DNA of 29,458 nucleotides from Actinobacteria bacterium UBA2286 (GCA_002345925.1 DDWM01000017.1:1-29458); one strand, 5' to 3'; shown: positions 1 through 9,486, counted from the stretch's first letter. Notes: a model not told the origin generated them from the sequence alone. A program made the numbers and translations.

Positions 1-47
1 CCGAAAAGCGCTGCCGCCGATACAAGCATTCGCAAGATGAACTTCAT
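1..47 (-). CDS. Partial small membrane protein, possibly a phage-holin-family (4-TM) protein
   Basis: Only the first 15 codons are inside the window; the gene runs off the left edge. The ATG at 47-45 has a strong ribosome binding site, AGGAGG, about five bases upstream. The visible N-terminus is MKFILRMLVSAAALF: a lysine, an arginine and then a hydrophobic run, as in an inner-membrane segment. It resembles the start of the four-helix holin-like proteins common in actinomycetes, but 15 residues cannot prove this. It has its own promoter just downstream of the large membrane protein gene. Confidence 0.5.
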   Translation of the reverse strand, partial: MKFILRMLVSAAALF

Positions 48-84
48 CGCATCCTCCTGGGCAGTCGACAAGTGGGCTGGTTGA

Positions 85-93
85 AGTATAGCA
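85..93 (-). promoter_or_regulatory. Extended -10 promoter for the partial gene at 1-47
   Basis: On the minus strand the bases read TGC followed by TATACT, an extended -10 element (TGn plus a 5/6 match to TATAAT). It lies 38 bases before the start codon. No good -35 is visible at 17 bases, which is usual for extended -10 promoters. Confidence 0.45.
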
Positions 94-99
94 GCGCGC

Positions 100-3000
100 C
101 TAGCGCCACCCGGCCATCGCGTCCCTGACACCCGACACTACGCTGCGACGTAGCTCACGTGTGACGGCAACGACGATCATGCCCGTCCCTACAAGGCCGA
201 GAACGATCCACCAGTACTCGACAAGATACGTCCACGATCGCACAAGCGGTGTCCAGACCAGCGCAAGAACGCCACTGAACAGATATGCCCGAACTCTGAG
301 AAGTATGCCCAGGGCAATCACGGCGATGGCAAGTCCGAACGTCCAGAACGTATGGCTCCAACTCGTAGCCTGGCTTGCGTAAGGATCAAGCATCGCTAGC
401 GCAGGCGGCACCAGGACCAGCGCAACGGCTCCAAGGTCGGTAACGAGTGGCACCGGCTTGCCGGGGCTCTTCCACGACCACCGATACCCGCACCATGCCA
501 CGTACACACCGGCAGGTGTTGAATACCACTCGATTCCCGTGACGGTCCCCTCGGCGAGTTCGATCCAGTACGCCACAAGGAACAATCCGACCCCGATGTA
601 GATCCCGGGATCGATGTCAAAGGCCGTCGCAGCCGCGAGCACGTACGCACCGAGCGCAACGACTGATACCGCGAGCGCGTGAGCGTCCAGCGCGATCCAT
701 CCGGGTACCGCTATCCACGTGAGTGACGACCAGAAACCAAAGACGATGAGCATCAGCAGCGGAATCAGACCCGATACCGCAAGAGCTCGAACCACCCTCC
801 CGCTCGCACTGTCGGCAGCGCCACCAACAAAGAACGCCGGCGCAAGCTGAACAGCCGCAAGAACCGCCAAGACACCAACGGTTGTCCATGGAAGGACTGA
901 GAGGTGCGCGAGTAGTGCGAGCGTGGCGGCGGCGGCGAGAGCGCCTGCAACGAACACTCCCTCGAACCATCTGCTTGAGTACACCGCGATTATCGCTGCG
1001 ACGGCCGGCAAAGCGAAGGCCGCCGAGAGCATGGCCTCATCGCCCCAGGCGAACACCGCGAGAGTGGCGGCCGTGGCAACGGCGGCCCAGGGAGCCCAGT
1101 CGCCAGCTCCGCGAACGCGTCGGGCGACAGCGCCTGCTCCCGAGACGACGAGTGCAGTCGCCGAGCCCCACACCGCTGCCGTAGCACCGTCCACGTTCCA
1201 GCCCGCCCACATCGCAGCTGCGCCGGTTGCTGACGCGCCAGCGACTGCCAGCGACTGCGGAATACGCGCAAGCACACCATCAAGAAGGAACCAGGCTGCA
1301 ACCGCAGCAAGCAGTGCTGCGCTCTGCCATGAGGGCAACTCGGCGTACCAGCCATCCATCATCAGGGCGATAATCAGCACGAACGGCACGAAGACCCTCA
1401 TCAGACCGCGCATGAGGTGCCTGTCGAATTCAAGGAAGCGCTCGATCGTTCCGGCGCCGAGTGACCAGGCTCCGGCGAGCGTGATGAGCGCCACTGCCCT
1501 GAGCGGCGCACCGGCCGCAAGCTGCGAGGCGCTGAGGAGCGTCCACAGTGCGTACTCGGATAGCAAGAAGGCTGCGGGAACGGCGGGACGCTTGTGTAGC
1601 ACCAAGGCGATCAGGACAGCCACTGTCAAAAAGACAGAAAGCGCCGCGTCTGAGTAAGTGGCGGCCTCGCCAAATGCAGGGAACGCCTGGGTGATCACGG
1701 GCAAGAACACCGCGAGCGCCGCCAGCAGCATCCAAGCGCCAAACTCCGCTATGAGCGCGGCGACTGCCACGCGCTTCGCCTTGAACTCCTCGGGAATCGA
1801 AACCTGAGCAAGCTGCCAGCCTGCGAACGTCCACACGAGCGCCAGGGAGACCAGCGCTGCGGCAATCGTGTTGTTGCTCCAATCGAACAGACCGCCAAGC
1901 GTCACTGTCGCCGCGAGCATCGACAGGAGTCCGAACACGCCGTGGCCAACGCCGCCTCGGCGAAGCTCGTAGGTGATATATGCCGCTGCGAGAACCGCGA
2001 AGAAGCCCAGCTGCCACCAGGCATCTAGCCGGTTGGTCGTGGCGACCAGCACGACTGGGAGATGGCCTATCGCCCCGAAGCTCGGATTGTGACCGAGCGA
2101 GTCTACAATCGCTGTAATCGAGACCCCGATCACTGCGGCCGCGAAGAACTCCGCAAGCCCTGCACTTGTGCCAGGGCCTGCGACTGAGTCGAATCCAGCC
2201 AGGAACCCGAAGACCACGAGAGCTGCCCCGATCGGGGCAGCCATCCGCAGAATCCGTGCAAGCGAGAAGAACGGCGACTCTTCGTCCACGCTGCGCGACG
2301 TCAGTGCCCACGCCGCCATGACTATGGCGATGCCAGCAAGTCGAATCTCCGAAGACGCACCGAGGCCTTCCCCGAGCAGCCACCACCATCCAACCTGAGC
2401 TGCAGCGCCGGTGATGCCAAAGAAGCCGCTTTGCAGCCTCACCTCGGTGAACCAGTAGACCGCCGAGCAGACCAACAGCCAGAGTGCGAACGGTAACGGG
2501 CCGGTCATCTTATAGCCGTCGATGAGTATCCAGCCATCAAACAGGAGCATGGCCGAGGCAACGACCGTGAGGGCGATTCCTCCGGTCGCGATACCCATCT
2601 TGGTGCGAACACGCTCACCCGCCGAGTAGAACCCGAGCGTGAGCGCGCCGAGGAACAGGAATCGCAGCGCCGGACTCACGAGCTGCCAGGCAGCGATCGC
2701 GAAGACCGCTGCCGCGACGATGACTAGAAATGCGCCCGTGGCGATAAGCACTGTCGTCCAGCTCACCGGCTCACGCACTCTCTGCGCGGGCAAGGAAGGC
2801 TGGGACACCCGCGGAGCCGGAATCGGCGGCGGGCCGCTCTGCCGGAAGGGCTCTGGCGTGCCTGCCGGTGGAACCGGGAGCGGCGGCTCGCCTGAGCTCA
2901 CATGCTGCACAACGCTTGGCGCGCTCTGAGGCGGGGTTCTCGTGGCGACCCGCTCAAGGACCTCGGCGATCTCAGCCCTGCGTTCCAGATACCGGGGTGC

Positions 3001-3108
3001 CAAGGCTTCGTACGACGCGAACGGCACCTCACCACGTTCCACGGCTCGCGCCAACTGCTCAAGAAGGTAGTCGATCTTCCCAAGCTCCGCCCATTCGCGC
3101 TCGTACAT
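100..3108 (-). CDS. Large multi-pass membrane protein, SCO7613-C-terminal-domain-like
   Basis: A protein of 1002 residues with no recognisable enzyme motif. I chose the ATG at 3108 (MYEREWAELGK) because GGGGAG lies just upstream; a longer reading from 3219 would add a non-conserved stretch overlapping uvrC. Residues 1 to about 60 form a charged helical region. A proline-rich linker follows to about residue 115. The rest is a long series of hydrophobic segments rich in alanine, valine, leucine and tryptophan, probably more than 20 membrane helices. The layout fits the poorly characterised actinomycete membrane proteins named after Streptomyces SCO7613, whose function is unknown. It begins 22 bases after uvrC and is probably co-transcribed with uvrA and uvrC. 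The function cannot be told from sequence. Confidence 0.75.
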   Translation of the reverse strand: MYEREWAELGKIDYLLEQLARAVERGEVPFASYEALAPRYLERRAEIAEVLERVATRTPPQSAPSVVQHVSSGEPPLPVPPAGTPEPFRQSGPPPIPAPRVSQPSLPAQRVREPVSWTTVLIATGAFLVIVAAAVFAIAAWQLVSPALRFLFLGALTLGFYSAGERVRTKMGIATGGIALTVVASAMLLFDGWILIDGYKMTGPLPFALWLLVCSAVYWFTEVRLQSGFFGITGAAAQVGWWWLLGEGLGASSEIRLAGIAIVMAAWALTSRSVDEESPFFSLARILRMAAPIGAALVVFGFLAGFDSVAGPGTSAGLAEFFAAAVIGVSITAIVDSLGHNPSFGAIGHLPVVLVATTNRLDAWWQLGFFAVLAAAYITYELRRGGVGHGVFGLLSMLAATVTLGGLFDWSNNTIAAALVSLALVWTFAGWQLAQVSIPEEFKAKRVAVAALIAEFGAWMLLAALAVFLPVITQAFPAFGEAATYSDAALSVFLTVAVLIALVLHKRPAVPAAFLLSEYALWTLLSASQLAAGAPLRAVALITLAGAWSLGAGTIERFLEFDRHLMRGLMRVFVPFVLIIALMMDGWYAELPSWQSAALLAAVAAWFLLDGVLARIPQSLAVAGASATGAAAMWAGWNVDGATAAVWGSATALVVSGAGAVARRVRGAGDWAPWAAVATAATLAVFAWGDEAMLSAAFALPAVAAIIAVYSSRWFEGVFVAGALAAAATLALLAHLSVLPWTTVGVLAVLAAVQLAPAFFVGGAADSASGRVVRALAVSGLIPLLMLIVFGFWSSLTWIAVPGWIALDAHALAVSVVALGAYVLAAATAFDIDPGIYIGVGLFLVAYWIELAEGTVTGIEWYSTPAGVYVAWCGYRWSWKSPGKPVPLVTDLGAVALVLVPPALAMLDPYASQATSWSHTFWTFGLAIAVIALGILLRVRAYLFSGVLALVWTPLVRSWTYLVEYWWIVLGLVGTGMIVVAVTRELRRSVVSGVRDAMAGWR

Positions 3109-3130
3109 CGGCTCCCCCTGCTTGGCTGCG

Positions 3131-5026
3131 TCAGTCGGACTCCGCGATCCGCCCCTCGGATGTAGAATCGCCCGTTGCCGCCAATGGTGACACAAAGCGA
3201 AGGATATCGCGTGCAACATCTGCGGGGATTCCGGGAACGGCCGCGATCTCCTCTACCGATGCGGCACGCAGCCTGCGAAATGAACCGAAGGCCTTGAGCA
3301 GGGCCTTGCGGCGCTTGGGCCCAACACCAGGGATATCATCGAGCGCCGAAGCGGTCATCGCCTTGTCGCGCAGGTTACGGTGATACTCGATCGCGAAGCG
3401 GTGCGCCTCATCTCGCAGGCGCTTCACCAGATAGAGTGATGATGAGCCAGTGGGCAGCGTGATGGGTTCATCCCAATCCGGGACATAGAGCTCCTCTTCG
3501 CGCTTGGCGAGCGAGACGATCGGGATGCTTACGCCGAGTTCCTCGGCCACAGCGATCGCTGCCGAGAGCTGCGGCTTGCCGCCGTCGACGACGATGAGAT
3601 CAGGACGCGAGCCGAAGCGTGCATCGCCAGCAACATCACGCGCGAACCTTCTGCCGAGAACCTCACGCATCATCGCGAAGTCGTTCGCCTCCTCGGACTC
3701 CATTCGAATCTTGAAGCGACGATACGACGCGCGATCGGGGCGACCGCCCGAGAAGACCACCATGGATCCGACCGAATGGCGACCATGCAGAGTGGAGATG
3801 TCGTAACACTCGATCCTGAGCGGCGGCGCCGATAACGCGAGCGCGCTCTCAAGTTCCAGGAGCGCTCGGTTGATGCGCTCTTCGTCGTAGCGCGTGCGCT
3901 GCTTGTAACGAGCCAGCGTGTGACGGGCGTTCGTGCACGCGAGTTCTGAGAGCGCCCGCTTCTCACCGCGCTGCGGGACCGACAGACGCGCGCGTTTGCC
4001 GCGCAGCAGCGACAGCCACTCCTCGGCAACGTCGGGTTCCTCGGGCAGCGCTGGAACGATGATCTCTTTCGGTACATAAGAGGTCTCGCCGTAGTAGCGC
4101 AGCAAGAATCCCTCGATGAGCTCGGATTCCGGGACGTCGAAGCCCTTATCGAGCACGAACTCGTTGCCAGCCAACACACGACCCTCGCGCACGAGGAAGA
4201 CGTGCACGCCCGCGATCGTCTCCTCGCGCTCGATGCCGATCACGTCCATGTCGAGCGGTCTGTCCGAGACGACCTTCTGCTTGGCGAGCACGCTGTTCAC
4301 GGCGTCGAGTGAATTCCTGAGCCTCGCGGCGCGCTCATAGTCGAGCTCGCCAGCTGCCTCGCGCATACGCTGCTCGAGATCCGACGCGATTCCGCCACGC
4401 TTGCCCTCAAGGAATGCCGAGACCTCCCCGACCCGCCCGGCGTACTCTTCCGGCGTGATGGCTCCCACGCAGGGACCGGGGCCCTTGCCAACATGAAAGT
4501 CGAAACAGGGCTTGCCCGTGGGCTCGCCGCCCTTGGCAGTCAGGCGCTTCCACTCCAGACATGTTGCACGGCAGATCGGATAGACGCGTCGCACGATCTC
4601 GACCGTGTCCCTGGCGCCCCGCGCATCCGTGTACGGCCCAAAGTAACGCGTTCCCGGCCGGTGCCGCTCCCGTGTGTATTTGATCGCCGGAAAAGGGTCG
4701 CTCATGGTGAGCGCGATGAACGGGTAAGACTTGCCGTCCCGGTAGTCGACGTTGTACGGAGGGTCGAACTGCTTTATGAGGTTCGCTTCGAGGATGAGTG
4801 ATTCGACCTCGTTGTCGGTCACGACATAGTCGTAGCTAGCCACCTGCTCCATCATGAACGGGATCTTCTCGCGCTCATCCTGCCCGCTCACATACTGTCG
4901 CATGCGCTTGCGAAGCGACTTCGCCTTGCCGACGTAGAGCACCCCACCGTCTTTCCCCTTCCACAGGTAGACGCCGGGGCCGTCGGGGACGCCCGTGAGT
5001 GACGCGCCGTTCGCATCGAGCGCCAT
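3131..5026 (-). CDS. uvrC: Excinuclease ABC subunit C
   Basis: The nuclease of nucleotide excision repair; it cuts on both sides of a lesion after UvrA and UvrB have marked it. At 631 residues it is close to the family length (about 610). The N-terminal GIY-YIG nuclease is clear: GVYLWKGKDGG near residue 18, LYVGKAKSLRKRMRQY just after, and the acidic ESLILEANLIKQ segment. A UVR helical motif (ELDYERAARLRNSLD) that contacts UvrB lies near residue 230. The RNase H-like second nuclease has RIECYDIS and DLIVVDGGKPQL. The C-terminus ends in tandem helix-hairpin-helix motifs (DDIPGVGPKRRKALL and AVPGIPADVARDIL). It starts five bases after the uvrA stop codon, which suggests translational coupling; no strong separate ribosome binding site is visible. 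Confidence 0.98.
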   Translation of the reverse strand: MALDANGASLTGVPDGPGVYLWKGKDGGVLYVGKAKSLRKRMRQYVSGQDEREKIPFMMEQVASYDYVVTDNEVESLILEANLIKQFDPPYNVDYRDGKSYPFIALTMSDPFPAIKYTRERHRPGTRYFGPYTDARGARDTVEIVRRVYPICRATCLEWKRLTAKGGEPTGKPCFDFHVGKGPGPCVGAITPEEYAGRVGEVSAFLEGKRGGIASDLEQRMREAAGELDYERAARLRNSLDAVNSVLAKQKVVSDRPLDMDVIGIEREETIAGVHVFLVREGRVLAGNEFVLDKGFDVPESELIEGFLLRYYGETSYVPKEIIVPALPEEPDVAEEWLSLLRGKRARLSVPQRGEKRALSELACTNARHTLARYKQRTRYDEERINRALLELESALALSAPPLRIECYDISTLHGRHSVGSMVVFSGGRPDRASYRRFKIRMESEEANDFAMMREVLGRRFARDVAGDARFGSRPDLIVVDGGKPQLSAAIAVAEELGVSIPIVSLAKREEELYVPDWDEPITLPTGSSSLYLVKRLRDEAHRFAIEYHRNLRDKAMTASALDDIPGVGPKRRKALLKAFGSFRRLRAASVEEIAAVPGIPADVARDILRFVSPLAATGDSTSEGRIAESD

Positions 5027-5031
5027 GGCTG

Positions 5032-7881
5032 CTATCCGTTCTCGGGCTGCACGGTTGCGCCGCGACCTTCAAGCACCGGCTTCAGGAACCGTCCGGTATG
5101 TGAGCCTTTCGTCGCTGCGATCTTCTCGGGGGTGCCGGTCGCGATGATCTTTCCACCTCGGTCGCCGCCTTCCGGGCCAAGGTCGATGATGTGGTCCGCA
5201 TTCTTGATGACGTCCAGGTTGTGCTCGATCACGAGCACCGTGTTGCCTGCGTCGACCAGACGCTGCAACACAGCCAGCAACTGCCGAACATCATCAAAGT
5301 GCAGACCCGTGGTCGGCTCATCAAGGATGTAGAACGTGCGGCCGGTGCTACGCCGGTGCAACTCGCTTGCGAGCTTCACACGCTGCGCTTCGCCGCCAGA
5401 AAGCGTGGTTGCGGGCTGTCCGAGCTTGATATAGCCGAGACCGACATCAAACAGCGTCTGCAACTTGCGCCTGATCGGCGGGATGTTCTCAAAGAACGAG
5501 AGTGCCTCTTCCACGGACATGAAGAGCACCTCGCTCACCGACTTGCCGCGATACTTGACCTGTAGCGTCTCGCGGTTGTATCGCCTGCCCTGGCAGACCT
5601 CGCACGGCACGTAGATATCCGGCAAGAAGTGCATCTCGATCTTGATCTGGCCATCGCCCTTACACGACTCACAGCGTCCGCCGTGCACATTGAACGAGAA
5701 ACGACCCGGAGCGTAGCCGCGCGCCTTCGCCTCGGGAGTCGAGGCAAATAGCGAGCGCACGTCATCCCAAAGCCCTGTGTAAGTCGCGGGGTTCGATCGC
5801 GGTGTCCGCCCGATCGGCGACTGATCGATAGCGATCACTTTGTCGATGGCACTGAGCCCCTCGATGCCCTTGTGCTTGCCGGTACGATGCCGCGTCCGGT
5901 ACACGGAGTTGCTGAGTGCAGGGGCGAGCGTGTCGGCCACAAGCGAGCTCTTGCCTGAGCCGCTGACGCCGGTCACAACTACCAGATTGCCGAGTGGAAT
6001 CTCGACATCGATGTTCTTGAGGTTGTGCTCGCTCGCGCTCTTGATCAGCACGTGGCCCTTCTCGGCGGAGCGACGCTCCTTGGGTATCGGGATGCTCTTC
6101 CTGCCCGAGAGATACGCGCCCGTGAGAGAGCCTTCGCACGCCAGGATGTCTTCCGGCGTACCCTGGCAGACGACTTCACCGCCATGCTCGCCGGCTCCGG
6201 GACCCATGTCGACAACGTAGTCCGCTGCCCGGATAGTCTCCTCGTCGTGCTCGACGACGATGACGGTGTTCCCGAGTCCGCGCAGCCGTTCCATCGTGCC
6301 GATCAATCGCGCGTTATCGCGCTGATGCAATCCGATCGACGGCTCGTCGAGGATGTACAGCACGCCCATGAGTCCGCTGCCGATCTGCGTGGCAAGCCGG
6401 ATTCGCTGCGCCTCGCCACCCGAGAGCGTGGCCGCAGCGCGGTCAAGCGTGAGGTAGTCGAGTCCGACGTCGACCAGGAAGCGTAGCCGCTCCAAGATCT
6501 CCTTGATGACGCGCGCGCCGATCTGCTCTTCGCGATCCGTGAGCTCAAGCGACTCGAAATACGCCAGGGAGTCCTTTGCCGAGAGACCCGTCACCTCATG
6601 GACGTTCTTGCCGCCGATCGTCACTGCAAGGATCTCCGGCTTGAGCCGCGCGCCATGGCAGCTCTTGCACGGAATGAGCGCCATGTACTCGTGAAGCTTG
6701 TCCTTCACCTGCTCGGACTCCGACTCCTCGTAGCGGCGCATGACCGAGTGAAGCGCGCCCTCGTACTTGGTGAACCAGAATGTCTCCCGACCATCACGCG
6801 TGAGGTAGTCGATGCGGATCTTCTGCTCGCCCAGTCCGTTAAGTAAGGCGTCCTGGACTTTCTTTGGCAGCTCATTCCATGGCGTGTCGATATCCGCGCC
6901 AAGGTGTTTCGCCGCTGCCTCAACAAGCTGTGGATAGTAGTTAAGGTTCCCCGAGAACGGCTTGATCGCGCCCTCGGCAAGCGTTCTGTCGGGGTCGGGC
7001 ACCACGAGGTCCGGATCTGCCTCCAGGCGACTGCCGAGACCCGCGCACTCGGGGCAGGCACCGTACGGCGCGTTGAACGAGAAGTCGCGCGGGGCGAGCT
7101 CCTCCATCGATACGCCGTGGTCGGGGCATGCAAGTGCCTGCGAGAAGACCAGCTCCTCGCCGTCGGTGACAGCGACCGTTAGCGTTCCGCTGGCCAGCTT
7201 GAGTGCCATATCCACGCTCTCGGCCAGGCGGGTTCTTACGCCTTCCTTGAGCACGATGCGGTCAACGACGACCTCGATCGTGTGCTTGAACTTCTTGTCG
7301 AGCTTGATCTCCTCGTCCAGCGTGCGCACCTCGGTGTCCACCCGAACACGTGTGAATCCTTCACCGCGAAGCTCCTCGAACAGCTTGCCGAACTCGCCTT
7401 TCCTGCCCTTCACGACAGGAGCGAGCACCTGGAACTTAGTCCCGGGATCAAGTTGAAGGATCGCGTCGACGATCTGCTCGGCGCTCTGCTTCTGGATGAG
7501 CTTGCCGCAAATCGGGCAATGCGGGATGCCGATGCGGGCGAACAGGAGCCGGAGGTAGTCGTAGATCTCAGTGACCGTGCCGACCGTGGATCGCGGGTTG
7601 CGCGAGGTGGTCTTCTGGTCGATGGAAACCGCCGGCGACAGCCCTTCTATGTGGTCGACATCGGGCTTGTTCATCTGTCCAAGGAACTGCCGAGCATATG
7701 CCGAGAGAGACTCCACGTAGCGACGTTGTCCCTCGGCGTAGATGGTATCGAAGGCTAACGACGACTTACCTGAACCAGACAACCCGGTGATAACAACGAG
7801 TTGGTCACGCGGCAGCTCAAGGTCGAAACCTTTGAGGTTGTGCTCACGTGCGCCACGAATGAGGATGCGGTCGAGAGACAT
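5032..7881 (-). CDS. uvrA: Excinuclease ABC subunit A
   Basis: The damage-recognition ATPase of nucleotide excision repair, which works as a dimer and loads UvrB. At 949 residues it is a normal UvrA. Two ABC ATPase halves are present: Walker A GLSGSGKS at residues 33-40 and GVSGSGKSS in the second half, each with an LSGGEAQR signature (AATLSGGEAQRIRLA and PATTLSGGEAQRVKLA) and a Walker B (YILDEPSIGLH and YILDEPTTGLH). Zinc modules are visible at HCPICGK, at ACPDHG with ACPECAG, and at CESC with CEVC. The CPDH variant at the second zinc cysteine is, as I recall, common in actinomycete UvrA. A LexA box lies 73 bases upstream, so the gene is probably induced by DNA damage. uvrC follows in the same unit. 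Confidence 0.99.
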   Translation of the reverse strand: MSLDRILIRGAREHNLKGFDLELPRDQLVVITGLSGSGKSSLAFDTIYAEGQRRYVESLSAYARQFLGQMNKPDVDHIEGLSPAVSIDQKTTSRNPRSTVGTVTEIYDYLRLLFARIGIPHCPICGKLIQKQSAEQIVDAILQLDPGTKFQVLAPVVKGRKGEFGKLFEELRGEGFTRVRVDTEVRTLDEEIKLDKKFKHTIEVVVDRIVLKEGVRTRLAESVDMALKLASGTLTVAVTDGEELVFSQALACPDHGVSMEELAPRDFSFNAPYGACPECAGLGSRLEADPDLVVPDPDRTLAEGAIKPFSGNLNYYPQLVEAAAKHLGADIDTPWNELPKKVQDALLNGLGEQKIRIDYLTRDGRETFWFTKYEGALHSVMRRYEESESEQVKDKLHEYMALIPCKSCHGARLKPEILAVTIGGKNVHEVTGLSAKDSLAYFESLELTDREEQIGARVIKEILERLRFLVDVGLDYLTLDRAAATLSGGEAQRIRLATQIGSGLMGVLYILDEPSIGLHQRDNARLIGTMERLRGLGNTVIVVEHDEETIRAADYVVDMGPGAGEHGGEVVCQGTPEDILACEGSLTGAYLSGRKSIPIPKERRSAEKGHVLIKSASEHNLKNIDVEIPLGNLVVVTGVSGSGKSSLVADTLAPALSNSVYRTRHRTGKHKGIEGLSAIDKVIAIDQSPIGRTPRSNPATYTGLWDDVRSLFASTPEAKARGYAPGRFSFNVHGGRCESCKGDGQIKIEMHFLPDIYVPCEVCQGRRYNRETLQVKYRGKSVSEVLFMSVEEALSFFENIPPIRRKLQTLFDVGLGYIKLGQPATTLSGGEAQRVKLASELHRRSTGRTFYILDEPTTGLHFDDVRQLLAVLQRLVDAGNTVLVIEHNLDVIKNADHIIDLGPEGGDRGGKIIATGTPEKIAATKGSHTGRFLKPVLEGRGATVQPENG

Positions 7882-7933
7882 CAGGGAGTGACCCTTCCTG
7901 TGCGGGAGAAGACTTCAATTCGGTCAAGTCTTC

Positions 7934-7939
7934 ATTGTA
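7934..7939 (-). promoter_or_regulatory. Probable -10 element of the uvrA promoter
   Basis: TACAAT on the minus strand, a 5/6 match to TATAAT, 53 bases before the uvrA start codon. No convincing -35 sits 17 bases upstream; that position is covered by the LexA box. Confidence 0.5.
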
Positions 7940-7953
7940 CTCCCGTATGAAAG

Positions 7954-7967
7954 CGAACGCACGTTCG
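7954..7967 (-). promoter_or_regulatory. LexA (SOS) box upstream of uvrA
   Basis: The minus strand reads CGAACGTGCGTTCG, a perfect match to the Gram-positive LexA consensus CGAACRNRYGTTYG and nearly palindromic. It lies just upstream of the candidate -10, where bound LexA would block RNA polymerase. This predicts that uvrA, uvrC and the downstream membrane protein gene are repressed by LexA and induced by DNA damage. Confidence 0.85.
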
Positions 7968-7986
7968 GAGTCAGTTGAAACACAAC

Positions 7987-7998
7987 CGAAAGCTTTCG
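7987..7998. repeat. 12-base perfect palindrome between uvrA and amt
   Basis: CGAAAGCTTTCG is a perfect palindrome in the 244-base divergent gap between uvrA and the ammonium transporter gene. It could be an operator for the nitrogen genes, but it matches no regulator consensus I can name. The rest of the gap shows a weak hairpin (GCAGG/CCTGC near 8060-8085) and no confident amt promoter. Confidence 0.3.
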
Positions 7999-8125
7999 CA
8001 CGGTGGACACGCCCAAGAAATACGTGTGAAACAAGCGGGCGGTAACGTCGTCGTGAAGCAGGACGCACAGGGATGCTCACCTGCGGACATGAGGCCAAAG
8101 CAGGCCCCGACGACGGAGGGACTTC

Positions 8126-9427
8126 ATGGACACGAAGGTGGTTATCGACACCGTTTGGGTGTTGCTCGCAGCAATGCTTGTGTTCTTCATGAACCTTGGA
8201 TTCGCACTCGTAGAATCAGGGTTCGCCCGGGCGAAGAACACGGTCAACATCATCTCCAAGAACTTCGTGGTGTTCGCGGTCGCGACCATCGCGTTCCTCG
8301 TCATCGGATGGGGAATCATGTACGGCGACGGGAACGGCTTCATGGGTCTCAAGGGCCTCTTCTTCATCGGCGGCGCGGACAACAGTCCCGCAACTGCCGA
8401 GGCGTACCAGGGAGTCTACTCGGCGCTTAGCTGGACGGGTGTTCCCTTGCTTGCGAAGTTCTTCTTCCAGCTGGTGTTCGCCGGTACCGCTGCCACGATC
8501 GTCTCCGGCGCGGTTGCCGAGCGAATCAAGTACGTATCGTTCATCGTGTTCTCATTCATCCTGGTCGCATTCATCTACCCCATCGTCGGGCACTGGGTCT
8601 GGGGCGGCGGCTGGCTCGCGGAGCTTGGTTTCTTCGACTTCGCCGGCTCAACGGTCGTCCACTCGGTTGGTGCATGGGCAGCACTCGCTGGCGTGCTGGT
8701 ACTAGGGCCGCGTATTGGCAAGTACGGCAAGGACGGCAGCGTTCGTGCGATTCCCGGCCACAACATGACCTCGGCCATGACCGGCTGCCTCATCCTGTGG
8801 TTCGGTTGGTTCGGTTTCAACCCTGGCAGCACGATGGCCGCCGATCCGGAAGCCATCTCGCGCATCATGGTCACCACCAATGTGTCAGCCGCAGCCGGAG
8901 CGCTTGCTGCGACCTTTCTCGCGTGGAGGCTTCTCGGTAAGCCTGATATCGGCATGACCATCAACGGCGCACTCGCAGGTCTTGTCGGTATCACCGCCAG
9001 CTGCGCGTACGTGAGCGTTGGCAGCTCGCTCGTGATCGGCGCGCTCTCAGGTCTGCTCATCGTCGTCGGCGTGCTCTTCCTCGACAAGGTCAAGTGGGAC
9101 GACCCGGTGGGCGCCATCGCGGTCCACGGAATGGGCGGCATCTTCGGTACTCTGGCCGTCGGCCTCTTCGCTCAGGACAAGTTCATGCCCGGAACGACCG
9201 GTAATGGCCTGTTCTTCGGCGGCGGCTTCACGCCGGTGCTCAATCAGCTCATCGGTATAGGCGCTGTGGGTGCCGCAGTGTTCGCCGTATCGCTTGCGGT
9301 CTGGCTCGGCATCAAAGCAACGATGGGTATCCGCGTTAGTGCCGAGGAAGAGATAGAAGGCCTGGACATCGGCGAGCACGGGAACCGTGCGTACCCCGAC
9401 TTCGTTCAGACGGAGACCGTCGCGTAG
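8126..9427 (+). CDS. amt: Ammonium transporter, Amt family
   Basis: A channel-like transporter for ammonium in the cytoplasmic membrane. The 433 residues form about 11 hydrophobic segments. Family hallmarks are clear: NLGFALVESGFARAKNTVNI near residue 27 (gate and pore entry), the first pore histidine in STVVHSVGAWAALAG, NPGSTMAAD, and the second pore histidine in AVHGMGGIFGTL. There is no cleavable signal peptide, as in Gram-positive and archaeal Amt. The start has GGAGGG six bases upstream. It heads an amt, glnB, glnD cluster. The P-II protein encoded next typically binds Amt and closes it when nitrogen is plentiful. Confidence 0.97.
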   Translation: MDTKVVIDTVWVLLAAMLVFFMNLGFALVESGFARAKNTVNIISKNFVVFAVATIAFLVIGWGIMYGDGNGFMGLKGLFFIGGADNSPATAEAYQGVYSALSWTGVPLLAKFFFQLVFAGTAATIVSGAVAERIKYVSFIVFSFILVAFIYPIVGHWVWGGGWLAELGFFDFAGSTVVHSVGAWAALAGVLVLGPRIGKYGKDGSVRAIPGHNMTSAMTGCLILWFGWFGFNPGSTMAADPEAISRIMVTTNVSAAAGALAATFLAWRLLGKPDIGMTINGALAGLVGITASCAYVSVGSSLVIGALSGLLIVVGVLFLDKVKWDDPVGAIAVHGMGGIFGTLAVGLFAQDKFMPGTTGNGLFFGGGFTPVLNQLIGIGAVGAAVFAVSLAVWLGIKATMGIRVSAEEEIEGLDIGEHGNRAYPDFVQTETVA

Positions 9428-9486
9428 CGTTTGTGGGATAGGAATCGTAAGCAATCATCCCGGATGTCCAGACAAGGAGACACACC

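Noticed and set aside
1430..2389. 319-codon minus-strand open frame inside the large membrane protein gene
   Set aside because: Alternate frame of the membrane protein gene, rich in Arg, Gly and Ser as such shadows are, with no motif.
3109..3219. N-terminal extension of the large membrane protein
   Set aside because: It would overlap the end of uvrC. The internal ATG at 3108 has a good ribosome binding site and starts a plausible charged helix.
7968..8125. GlnR-type nitrogen operator upstream of amt
   Set aside because: Fragments such as GTAAC and GAAAC occur, but their spacing does not match the GTnAC-n6-GnAAC pattern.
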